From Bacillota bacterium (lineage in GTDB: Bacteria; Bacillota; Clostridia; Christensenellales; SZUA-584), in contig JAEZKQ010000026.1 of NCBI GenBank assembly GCA_023436115.1, forward strand, positions 124,001-188,000: a stretch of DNA of 64,000 nucleotides. The letters are read 5' to 3'. Made by a program: the position numbers and the translations under genes. This document shows, piece after piece, positions 48,603 to 56,688 of the stretch. Position 1 is the first letter of the stretch. Each line of letters begins with the position of its first letter. A model generated the notes under the pieces. That model worked only from the letters and a program-made list of their open reading frames with translations, made no database searches and was not told the DNA's origin.

Positions 48603-50264
48603 TTATTGCAGCACGGCTCCCTTATCCGCCGAGGACACAAGCCGTGCGTATCGGTAAAGCCAGCCGCTTGTCACGCTGAGCTCTCTTTTTTCAAGGCTGC
48701 TCAGCCGTTTATCTATCGTTTCCTGATCCACTTTTAGCGATATTCGCCGCGCGGGTATATCGATTTCAATGGTATCACCCTCGTTGATGACGGCGATTAC
48801 ACCGCCCGCCTGTGCTTCGGGCGAAACGTGCCCGATAGCCGCACCGCGTGTCGCGCCGCTGAAACGTCCGTCAGTGATCAGCGCTACCGTTTTGTCCATG
48901 CCCATACCCGCAAGCGCGGATGTGGGGCCCAGCATTTCGCGCATACCCGGGCCGCCTGAAGGGCCTTCATAGCGTATCACGACCACATCGCCGTCCTTGA
49001 TGCTGCCTGCATAGATGGCCTTAATCGCCGCTTCCTCGCCATCGAACACGCGCGCGGGGCCGGTGTGCTTCATCATTTCGGGTGCCACTGCAGACTGTTT
49101 GACCACGCAGCCGTCCGGTGCGATATTGCCGCGGAGCACCGCGATCCCGCCCTCTTTTGAATGCGGGGCATCAAAGCTTTTTATGACGGCGCCGTTTAGT
49201 ATTCGCGCGTCCTTGACGGCTTCTCCTATCGTCGTTCCTGCCACGCACTTTGCGTCGCTCTGTATCAACCCATGCTTATTCAGCTCGTTGAGAACAGCGT
49301 ATACACCGCCCGCCGCATCGAGGTCGACGATATGCGTGCGGCTTGCGGGCGCGAGCTTACATAGATTCGGCGTTCTTTTGCTGATTGCATCTACCAAATC
49401 AAGGCTCAGCTTAATACCGCATTCGTTGGCGATGGCCGGTAAATGCAGCACCGAATTGGTGGAGCATCCTAGTGCCATATCCAGAGCGAGCCCGTTCTCA
49501 AACGCCTTTTGTGTCATGATATCACGCGGGCACAGATTCATATCAAGCAGCTTCATGAGCTGCATTCCACTCTCCTTGGCAAAGCGTATGCGCGCTGCGT
49601 GTACAGCGGGAATCGTACCATTCCCGCGCCGAGCCATACCCAGCGCTTCCGCGAGGCAGTTCATACTGTTTGCGGTAAACATGCCCGAACACGAGCCGCA
49701 ACCGGGACACACTGAGTTCTCCAGCTTATTAAGCTCTTCCTCGGCAAGCTTTCCCGCGCTGTATGCGCCCACCGCTTCAAATATGGTGGTCAGGCTTGCG
49801 TCCACGCCGTCCAAGTCTTTACCGGGCAGCATAGGGCCGCCGCTCACAAATATTGAGGGCCTGTTCACGCGAGCTGCTGCCATCAGCATACCCGGCACGA
49901 TTTTATCACAATTGGGTATAAAAGCGACTGCGTCAAAACCGTGCGCACCCACCATCGATTCGATAGAATCGGCTATGAGTTCGCGTGAGGCCAGCGAATA
50001 ACGCATGCCCGTGTGCCCCATAGCAATACCGTCACAAACACCGATGGAGGGTACCATGATGGGTGTTCCGCCTGCCATCCGAACACCGTCGGCCACAGCC
50101 TTCGCGATTTTATCCAAGTGAATATGACCCGGAACAATCTCATTCGCCGCGTTGATTACAGCCACCAGCGGACGCAAGAGCTCCTCATCCGTATACCCCA
50201 TCGCTTTAAACAAAGACCTGTGCGGCGCTCTGTCCGCACCCTTTTTGACGCTGTCGCTTATCAT
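48603..50264 (-). CDS. ilvD: Dihydroxy-acid dehydratase
   Basis: Dehydrates dihydroxyisovalerate and dihydroxymethylvalerate to the 2-oxoacids of valine and isoleucine. 553 residues. Cluster cysteines are in IPNCDKIVPGMLMAA near residue 118 and the CPGCGSCSGMFTANSMNCL motif near 191. AALITDGRFSGATRG near 465 is also standard. It precedes ilvB by 11 bases and follows leuB by three. Confidence 0.95.
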   Translation of the reverse strand: MISDSVKKGADRAPHRSLFKAMGYTDEELLRPLVAVINAANEIVPGHIHLDKIAKAVADGVRMAGGTPIMVPSIGVCDGIAMGHTGMRYSLASRELIADSIESMVGAHGFDAVAFIPNCDKIVPGMLMAAARVNRPSIFVSGGPMLPGKDLDGVDASLTTIFEAVGAYSAGKLAEEELNKLENSVCPGCGSCSGMFTANSMNCLAEALGMARRGNGTIPAVHAARIRFAKESGMQLMKLLDMNLCPRDIMTQKAFENGLALDMALGCSTNSVLHLPAIANECGIKLSLDLVDAISKRTPNLCKLAPASRTHIVDLDAAGGVYAVLNELNKHGLIQSDAKCVAGTTIGEAVKDARILNGAVIKSFDAPHSKEGGIAVLRGNIAPDGCVVKQSAVAPEMMKHTGPARVFDGEEAAIKAIYAGSIKDGDVVVIRYEGPSGGPGMREMLGPTSALAGMGMDKTVALITDGRFSGATRGAAIGHVSPEAQAGGVIAVINEGDTIEIDIPARRISLKVDQETIDKRLSSLEKRELSVTSGWLYRYARLVSSADKGAVLQ

Positions 50265-50267
50265 TGT

Positions 50268-51332
50268 TTATGCCTCCAAAAATCCTAATACGATATCCGC
50301 CATTTGCGTGGTGGATACGGTTTCTTCTCCTGCCAGTGCGATGTCCTTCGTACGCGCACCGCTTTGCAGCGCGCGGCTCACCGCATTTTCGATATTCTTC
50401 GCCACATCTACCTGCCCCAGCGAGTAGCGCATCATCATAGCCGCAGAAAGCATCGTAGCCAGTGGGTTGGCAATGCCTTGCCCCGCAATATCCGGCGCGC
50501 TGCCGTGAACAGGTTCATACATGCCCAATGTCGATGAACCAAGGCTCGCCGACGGCAGCATGCCGATAGACCCGGTGATCATCGCCGCTTCATCCGAAAG
50601 AATATCACCGAACATGTTTTCCGTCACGATGACATCAAACTGAGCAGGATTTCTCACAAGCTGCATCGCAGCGTTATCCACGTACATATGAGACAGCGTC
50701 ACCTCGGGATATTCCTTCGCCACCTCTGTCACCACGCTGCGCCAGAGCCTTGACGACTCCAGTATATTAGCTTTATCCACGCTGACAAGCTGCTTCTTGC
50801 GCCCCATCGCGGTCTTCATACCCACATGGGCTATGCGCCGCACTTCATCCGCTGTATAGCTCATGGTATCATAAGCATATGTGTCGGTGCGCTCCTGCTT
50901 ACCAAAGTAAACGCCGCCCGTGAGCTCGCGTATCACCATTATATCCAGCCCGTTCTCGGTGAGCGAAGGCTTAAGCGGACAGGCCGTTGCCAGTTCTTTA
51001 TACAGCAGCGCCGGGCGCAGGTTCGCAAAAAGCCCCAGCTTCGAACGAAGATCAAGCAGCGCGTTTTCGGGTCGCATGCCAGACGGCATCGTATCCCATT
51101 TATAGCCGCCCACCGCGCCCAAAAGCACGGCATCGCTGTTTAGAGCGCCCGCAAGCGTCTCCTCAGGCAGCGGACAGCCCTTTGCGTCGATAGCGCAGCC
51201 GCCCGCCAGATAGTGCTCGAACTCAAGTGTCAAATCCTTATTTTGCGTCGCACGCTCCAGTACGCGAAGCGTCTCATTTATCACCTCCGGGCCGATTCCG
51301 TCGCCCGGTATCACCGCAATTCTTTTTTTCAT
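50268..51332 (-). CDS. leuB: 3-isopropylmalate dehydrogenase
   Basis: Oxidises 3-isopropylmalate; in the citramalate route it or a paralogue also oxidises 3-methylmalate to 2-oxobutyrate. 354 residues: IAVIPGDGIGPEVINETLRV at the start, the RELTGGVYFG substrate loop near residue 137, and VTENMFGDILSDEAAMITGS near 238, with the HGSAPDIAGQGIANPLA end. It is located in the isoleucine-controlled ilv operon instead of with leuACD, which suits a double role. Start ATG has GGAGG upstream. Confidence 0.94.
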   Translation of the reverse strand: MKKRIAVIPGDGIGPEVINETLRVLERATQNKDLTLEFEHYLAGGCAIDAKGCPLPEETLAGALNSDAVLLGAVGGYKWDTMPSGMRPENALLDLRSKLGLFANLRPALLYKELATACPLKPSLTENGLDIMVIRELTGGVYFGKQERTDTYAYDTMSYTADEVRRIAHVGMKTAMGRKKQLVSVDKANILESSRLWRSVVTEVAKEYPEVTLSHMYVDNAAMQLVRNPAQFDVIVTENMFGDILSDEAAMITGSIGMLPSASLGSSTLGMYEPVHGSAPDIAGQGIANPLATMLSAAMMMRYSLGQVDVAKNIENAVSRALQSGARTKDIALAGEETVSTTQMADIVLGFLEA

Positions 51333-51403
51333 TGCGCCTCCTTGTTAAACCTTAAAACATACAAGTCATTATAGCATTTATTTATTAGCATGACTATTTC
51401 TGG

Positions 51404-52963
51404 TTACACGTTTAGTAATAGGTAGTCGATCGAATCGATGAGTGCCAGCAAGCTCGCTTCGATAACGTCTGTCGAAACGCCCATTGTCCGCCAGTAATTC
51501 TCTCCGTCACTGGACTCGATCACGACGCGCACCTTGGCCGCCGTCGCTGCATTGGTATCCAATACACGAACCTTATAGTCCGTCAGCATCACGCCTTTAA
51601 GAGCCGGGAAAAATGTGCCCAGCGCTTCACGAATGGCTTTGTCCAGCGCGTTGACAGGGCCGTTTCCTTCAGCTGCCGCCATGCGATTCTCACCGTCTAC
51701 ATCCACCTTGACCACGGCGTAAGCGCCAAATGTGTTCTCATATGTCGGCTCGTCGCTGACCTTGAAGTGCACCAGAGAAAATTTTGACTTGTGCAGCCCC
51801 AATTGCTTCATCACAAACAGCTTAAAGCTGCTCTCCGCGCCCTCATAGCTGTACCCTTCGCTTTCTAGTTCTTTGAGCGTCTTCATCAGCTGCGAGACTT
51901 TCTGTTTGTCTTCGGCCACATCCGGGAAAATATCTTTAAGCTTTTCGGCCATCGCGCTTTTCCCCGCGACTTCACTGAGCAGGAATTCGCGGCTGTTGCC
52001 CACAACCGACGGCTCTATATGCTCAAAAGAACCCTTGGCCTTGCACAGCCCGTCGATATGCATGCCGCCCTTATGCGCGAAAGCGTTTCGGCCCACATAT
52101 GGCAGCGTTTCGTCAAACGACAGGTTGGTGATCTCAGCCGCTTCTCTCGACACAGCGTAAAGCTTGCTTAAGTTGTCACCTATACAATCATACCCCAGCT
52201 TAAGCTGCAAATTGGGTATGATAGACGACAGGCGCGCATTGCCGCTGCGTTCGCCGTAGCCCAGCAACGTGCCCTGCACATGGCAGACGCCCAACTGCAC
52301 CGCCATGATGGAATTGGCTACCGCCAGCTCTGTATCGTTGTGTGCATGGATGCCCAGTTTCTTATCGACAACCTCCAAAGACGCTTTCACAGCCGCCTGC
52401 ATTTCGTGCGGCATCGTACCCCCGTTGGTATCACACAGCACGATCACATCCGCATCCGCCCGGCAGGCCGTTTTAAGAACCTCCAGTGCGTAGACCGGAT
52501 TGGCTTTGTATCCGTCGAAGAAATGCTCCGCATCAAATATGACCTCTTTACCGCTGTCCTTTAAGAACCTCAACGTATCGTAGATCATATTCAGGTTTTC
52601 TTCAAGCGTGGTGCCTATCACTTCCGTGGCGTGAAGATCCCAGGCCTTGCCGAAGACCGCTACCGCCTGCGTCTCCGCGTCCATGAGCGCTTTCACGCCC
52701 GCGTCCGTGGCCGCATCGGCGTTTTTCCGGCGTGTGCTTCCAAACGCGACAAGCCGCGCATGAGCAAGCTCAACTTTGACCGCTTCTTCAAAGAACTGCC
52801 GTTCCTTAGGATTAGAGGCAGGATTTCCTGCCTCTATGTAATCCACACCAAGACTATCCAGCAGTTTGAGCATGTGTATTTTGTCGGATAACGAGTAGTT
52901 GATACCACGTGCCTGCGCACCGTCACGCAGTGTGGAATCGAATATTTCAACCTTTTTAGACAT
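51404..52963 (-). CDS. cimA: (R)-citramalate synthase
   Basis: Condenses acetyl-CoA with pyruvate to citramalate, the first step of a threonine-independent route to 2-oxobutyrate and isoleucine. The 519-residue product starts MSKKVEIFDSTLRDGAQARG. STLRDGAQARGI instead of TTLRDGEQ, together with DYIEAGNPASNPKE, is typical of CimA. KLGIHAHNDTELAVANSIMA near residue 195 provides the metal site. The C-terminal LeuA-type regulatory domain (HFKVSDEPTYENTFG onward) should bind isoleucine. It lies between ilvC and leuB in an operon with an isoleucine-type T-box. Confidence 0.92.
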   Translation of the reverse strand: MSKKVEIFDSTLRDGAQARGINYSLSDKIHMLKLLDSLGVDYIEAGNPASNPKERQFFEEAVKVELAHARLVAFGSTRRKNADAATDAGVKALMDAETQAVAVFGKAWDLHATEVIGTTLEENLNMIYDTLRFLKDSGKEVIFDAEHFFDGYKANPVYALEVLKTACRADADVIVLCDTNGGTMPHEMQAAVKASLEVVDKKLGIHAHNDTELAVANSIMAVQLGVCHVQGTLLGYGERSGNARLSSIIPNLQLKLGYDCIGDNLSKLYAVSREAAEITNLSFDETLPYVGRNAFAHKGGMHIDGLCKAKGSFEHIEPSVVGNSREFLLSEVAGKSAMAEKLKDIFPDVAEDKQKVSQLMKTLKELESEGYSYEGAESSFKLFVMKQLGLHKSKFSLVHFKVSDEPTYENTFGAYAVVKVDVDGENRMAAAEGNGPVNALDKAIREALGTFFPALKGVMLTDYKVRVLDTNAATAAKVRVVIESSDGENYWRTMGVSTDVIEASLLALIDSIDYLLLNV

Positions 52964-52988
52964 TTTAATGCTCCTTATATGGGGCGAA

Positions 52989-53990
52989 TTAGAACTCCGG
53001 CTCAGTCTGCCAAGGCATCATTTTGCGCAGTTCCTTACCGACCTTTTCAACAGGAAGCTCACGCTCGATACGCCTTCTGGCATAAAAGCCCGGACGCCCC
53101 GCTTTGTTTTCGGCGATCCAGCGGCTTGCGAATGTGCCTTCCTGAATCTCCTGCAGTACCTTTTTCATTTCCTTGCGGGTTTCATCCGTAATAATGCGGC
53201 GACCGATGGAATAATCGCCGTATTCTGCCGTATCGCTGATGGAATAACGCATATAGGAAAGACCGCCCTTATTAATCATATCAACGATCAGCTTCATTTC
53301 ATGAATGCATTCAAAATACGCGCTTTCGGGCTCATAGCCCGCTTCCACGAGTGTATCAAAACCGGCTTTCATAAGCTCCGTCACGCCGCCGCAAAGCACA
53401 GCCTGCTCGCCGAAAAGGTCGGTCTCAGTCTCTTCACGGAATGTCGTGGCAAGAATTCCTGAGCGTGCGCCGCCGATGCCTTCCGCATAGGCAAGGCCCA
53501 CTTCAAGCGTATCGCCGGTGGGGTCCTGAGCCACCGCGATGAGACACGGCACGCCTTTGCCATCCACGAATTCGCTGCGCACGGTATGGCCGGGGCCTTT
53601 GGGCGCCACCATGAACACGCCGACACCCGCGGGCGGTTTGATCTGGTTGAAATGGATGTTGAAGCCGTGTGCAAAGGCCAGATATTTTCCGTCCGTCAGA
53701 CCGGGCTTCACAGACTCTTCGTAAATCTTTGCCTGAAGCTCATCGTTAACGAGAATCATAATCACATCAGCCTGCTTTGCCGCGTCCGCCGCCGTTGCCA
53801 CCTTTAAGCCATATGAAGCGGCCTTTTCCCAAGACTTAGAACCTTCATACAGACCGACGATCACATTGAATCCCGAATCATGCAGGTTCATCGCGTGGGC
53901 ATGGCCCTGGCTGCCAAAGCCGATAATCGCCACCGTTTTGTCCATTAAGTACTCTTTTTTGCAATCTGACTGATAATATAACTTTGCCAC
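52989..53990 (-). CDS. ilvC: Ketol-acid reductoisomerase (class I)
   Basis: Isomerises and reduces acetolactate and acetohydroxybutyrate using NAD(P)H and Mg2+. The 333-residue product fits class I. I chose a GTG at 53990, beginning VAKLYYQSDCKKEYLMDKTV, because AAGGAG is ten bases upstream and this is the usual start of the family; longer in-frame extensions overlap ilvN. VAIIGFGSQGHAHAMNLHDS is the dinucleotide site, and LAFAHGFNIHFNQI and ETETDLFGEQAVLCGG are the active-site and metal segments. Confidence 0.95.
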   Translation of the reverse strand: MAKLYYQSDCKKEYLMDKTVAIIGFGSQGHAHAMNLHDSGFNVIVGLYEGSKSWEKAASYGLKVATAADAAKQADVIMILVNDELQAKIYEESVKPGLTDGKYLAFAHGFNIHFNQIKPPAGVGVFMVAPKGPGHTVRSEFVDGKGVPCLIAVAQDPTGDTLEVGLAYAEGIGGARSGILATTFREETETDLFGEQAVLCGGVTELMKAGFDTLVEAGYEPESAYFECIHEMKLIVDMINKGGLSYMRYSISDTAEYGDYSIGRRIITDETRKEMKKVLQEIQEGTFASRWIAENKAGRPGFYARRRIERELPVEKVGKELRKMMPWQTEPEF

Positions 53991-54033
53991 TTTCTTCGTT
54001 CTCCTTATAATTTTATTAGATTTAATATTCTCA

Positions 54034-54552
54034 TTATATTTTTTGCATAGCCGCAGCTTGGCTGTCGTAAAGCTGCGTATCGCCCATTTCCAAAGCGACC
54101 ATACCCGTTCTGGCCAGTTCAATAATAGTGTATTTTCTTAATAGCTCAACGCTCTGGTTGATATAGTTTATCGTTCCGTAAAGCTGTATCGTAAGAGACT
54201 TTTCACCGATATCCAGTACAATACCGCGCCTAGATTCAACATCGGCCATCAGCGTCTTTTTATCCACACCCTCTGTGCCGATTTTGATGAGCGCAATCTC
54301 ACGGAATATACCATTATCCCCTGGAATCTCCTTAATGGCCTTCACATCCAGCAGCTTATCAAACTGCTTAACAACCTGCTCAATCACCGCATCCTCGGCA
54401 TCCATCACGATTGTAATTCGCGATAGGTCTGGGTTACTTGTCACACCAACTGTCAAGCTGTCGATGTTAAACCCTCGGCGGCTGATGAGACCGGAAATTC
54501 GTGATAGGACACCCGGCTGGTTGGATACGATAAACGATATCACACGCTGCAT
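54034..54552 (-). CDS. ilvN: Acetolactate synthase small (regulatory) subunit
   Basis: Regulatory partner of IlvB, conferring valine feedback. 172 residues. The N-terminal ACT domain is MQRVISFIVSNQPGVLSRIS with ISRRGFNIDSLTVG; the second half (REIALIKIG to ELARTGMVAL) matches the ALS small-subunit C-terminal domain. I start at the ATG at 54552 since AGGA is better placed for it than for the ATG two codons earlier. It is the first gene after the T-box leader. Confidence 0.92.
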   Translation of the reverse strand: MQRVISFIVSNQPGVLSRISGLISRRGFNIDSLTVGVTSNPDLSRITIVMDAEDAVIEQVVKQFDKLLDVKAIKEIPGDNGIFREIALIKIGTEGVDKKTLMADVESRRGIVLDIGEKSLTIQLYGTINYINQSVELLRKYTIIELARTGMVALEMGDTQLYDSQAAAMQKI

Positions 54553-54591
54553 AATCATTTCCTTTCTTTCTCAATAAATGTTCAATATAAC

Positions 54592-54852
54592 AAAAAAACT
54601 GCACCCTTCTATAACAGAAGAGACGCAGTTGTTAAACAACTTCGCGGTACCACTCTACTTGTCTTTATACAAAGACCACCTCAAAGGCTCCATCAAGCCC
54701 CTAATCGATAACGGGATAACCCGGCCATGTCTACTATGTTCGACACGCAGCTCCGGAGGGATTTGTTAAGCGCCATGCTACCGGTTTTCACCACACACCG
54801 GCTCTCTGTTAAGTCACGCTCTGCTTAACCTGTCTCCATCTACGCTTTTATT
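54592..54852 (-). promoter_or_regulatory. T-box leader of the ilv-cimA-leuB operon, inferred isoleucine specifier
   Basis: The T-box consensus AGAGTGGTACCGCGAAG lies at 54656-54640. The terminator pairs AACTGC (54630-54625 side) with GCAGTT (54602-54597) and ends in a seven-T run. Stem I is easy to see: GTTAAGC pairs with GCTTAAC, and GGAG with CTCC (54758-54755). The bulge on the 3' side reads AAATCC, placing ATC (Ile) at 54762-54760, one base before CTCC, the same spacing as in the leuA leader. Uncharged tRNA-Ile should switch the operon on. Confidence 0.88.
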
Positions 54853-54858
54853 GTTTCG

Positions 54859-54887
54859 ATAATAACAAACATGCTCTTATTTGTCAA
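54859..54887 (-). promoter_or_regulatory. Promoter of the ilv operon
   Basis: TTGACA (54887-54882) and TATTAT (54864-54859) with a 17-base spacer, just before the T-box leader. Confidence 0.8.
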
Positions 54888-54970
54888 CATGCGATTTTTA
54901 CACAAATAAGATTGCCCTTACAATATTATTCAAGCATTTTTAAAAAGTGCATACCTTTTTAATGAAATTT

Positions 54971-56665
54971 TTATATCAACCCCTCAAAATACGCAGCGAT
55001 CTGCTCAAGCTGCTTTTGGGCTTCCTCTTTGTTGCCAGCACAAGCCGCAAAATACGCCTTGATTTTGGGCTCTGTACCCGAAGGTCGAATACACGCCCAT
55101 GCGCCGTTCTCCAGCAGGAAACGCAATGCGTTCGTTTTGGGCAGCGTTATCGGCTGCTGTTTCCCCTGCGCGTCTGTGCTGACACCGGACTGATAATCCT
55201 CAAATACCAGAACCTTAAGTGAGCCGATTTGCGAAGCGGGCTTTTCACGGAGCGACGTCATTATAGCCTTCATCTTGTCCATGCCGTCCAGCCCTTCAAA
55301 AACCATATTTTTCACGCCTTCGGCATAATAGCCGTATTTTTGATACATGGCATCCAGCACTTGGAGCAGGGTTTTACCCTGCTTTCGGTAATGCTGCGCG
55401 GCCTTGCAAAGCAGCAGCGCCCCCAGCGCGCCGTCTTTGTCGCGCGTGAACGTACCGGCCAGATAGCCGTAGCTCTCCTCAAAGCCGAAAACAAACTCAG
55501 AGCCTGTCCCCTCGTTCTGCGTGATGATCTCGGATATGAACCGAAAACCTGTCAGCACCGTATGGCAGACGATACCGTAATGCTTGGCGATGGCATCGGC
55601 CAGCGTCGTAGATACAAACGATTTGATGATATAGTCTGTCCGCTTTAAACTTCCATCAGCCTTGCGTTTTTCCAGCAAATACTCGATCAGTATGCACGCG
55701 ATCTGGTTGCCCGTCAGCATCTTAAAAGTACCGTCTTTATCGCGCGCCGCAGCGCCCATGCGGTCTGCATCCGGGTCTGTCCCAAATGCCAGCTCCGCCC
55801 CCGTTTTCTGCGCAAGCTCCACTGCCATCTTCATCGCGGATGCATCTTCGGGATTAGGCGATTTAATTGTGGGAAAATGCCCGTCCGGCTCTCGCTGCTC
55901 CTCCACAATCGCCAAATTATTGATACCTGCCGCGGGAAAAACATTCTGTACGGTACGCAGCCCCGAACCGTGCAGCGGTGTGTAAACCACTTTAAAACCG
56001 TCCGCAACTTCATGATTGCACAGTGTCAGCAGCTTTTCATAATATAGCGCGTCGATCTCTTCGCCGATCTCCACGATAATGCCTTCACGAACCCCTTCGT
56101 CATAGTCCATTCTTTTTATATCGCGGAACGCATCCACTTTCTGAATACATTCAGTCACTGCGAGGCTCTCCTCGGGCCCCAGTTGCCCGCCATATGACGC
56201 GTACACCTTGTATCCGTTATACTCCTTGGGGTTGTGGCTCGCTGTAATGACCACGCCGCCATCGGCGCCAAAATATCTCACAGCAAAGGATAACTCCGGT
56301 ACGCTCGTAAGCTGCTTAAAAATTCTAGCCTTTATGCCGTTTCCCGCGAACACGCAAGCCGTTTCAAGAGCGAATTCACGCGAATAAAGCCGTGAGTCGT
56401 ACGCAATCACCATGCCGTTTTGCGTTTGCCCGGCGGCTTTCAAATAGTCAGAAAGTCCTTGTGTCGCGCGCGCAACGATGTAACGGTTCATGCGGCCGAT
56501 TCCTGCGCCGATAATACCGCGCAGCCCGGCCGTTCCGAAAGGCAGATCGTTTAAAAAACGCTCCTTGATCTGCGTGTCGTCGTCTTTGATCGCCCTAAGC
56601 TCCGATAAAAGCTCCTCTTCATTAACTGATTTTAGCCATTGCTCGTAAGTGTCCTTATATGTCAT
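54971..56665 (-). CDS. pgcA: Phosphoglucomutase / phosphohexomutase
   Basis: Interconverts glucose 1- and 6-phosphate, joining the glycogen pathway to glycolysis. 564 residues, the alpha-D-phosphohexomutase family of the PgcA/YhxB type. GTAGLRGIIGAGIGRMNRYI near residue 44, the catalytic serine in TASHNPKEYNGYKVY near 142, the metal loop GTDPDADRMG near 303, GFEESYGYLAG near 400 and RPSGTEPKIKAYF near 525 are intact. The ATG at 56665 has AGGAG seven bases upstream. It is the last gene of the glycogen operon. Confidence 0.92.
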   Translation of the reverse strand: MTYKDTYEQWLKSVNEEELLSELRAIKDDDTQIKERFLNDLPFGTAGLRGIIGAGIGRMNRYIVARATQGLSDYLKAAGQTQNGMVIAYDSRLYSREFALETACVFAGNGIKARIFKQLTSVPELSFAVRYFGADGGVVITASHNPKEYNGYKVYASYGGQLGPEESLAVTECIQKVDAFRDIKRMDYDEGVREGIIVEIGEEIDALYYEKLLTLCNHEVADGFKVVYTPLHGSGLRTVQNVFPAAGINNLAIVEEQREPDGHFPTIKSPNPEDASAMKMAVELAQKTGAELAFGTDPDADRMGAAARDKDGTFKMLTGNQIACILIEYLLEKRKADGSLKRTDYIIKSFVSTTLADAIAKHYGIVCHTVLTGFRFISEIITQNEGTGSEFVFGFEESYGYLAGTFTRDKDGALGALLLCKAAQHYRKQGKTLLQVLDAMYQKYGYYAEGVKNMVFEGLDGMDKMKAIMTSLREKPASQIGSLKVLVFEDYQSGVSTDAQGKQQPITLPKTNALRFLLENGAWACIRPSGTEPKIKAYFAACAGNKEEAQKQLEQIAAYFEGLI

Positions 56666-56688
56666 CAAAACTCTCCTATAGTTATTAT

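Noticed and set aside
49015..50001. A 328-codon plus-strand frame opposite ilvD
   Set aside because: It is fully antisense to a well-conserved gene, has no ribosome site and shows a composition expected from the complementary strand.
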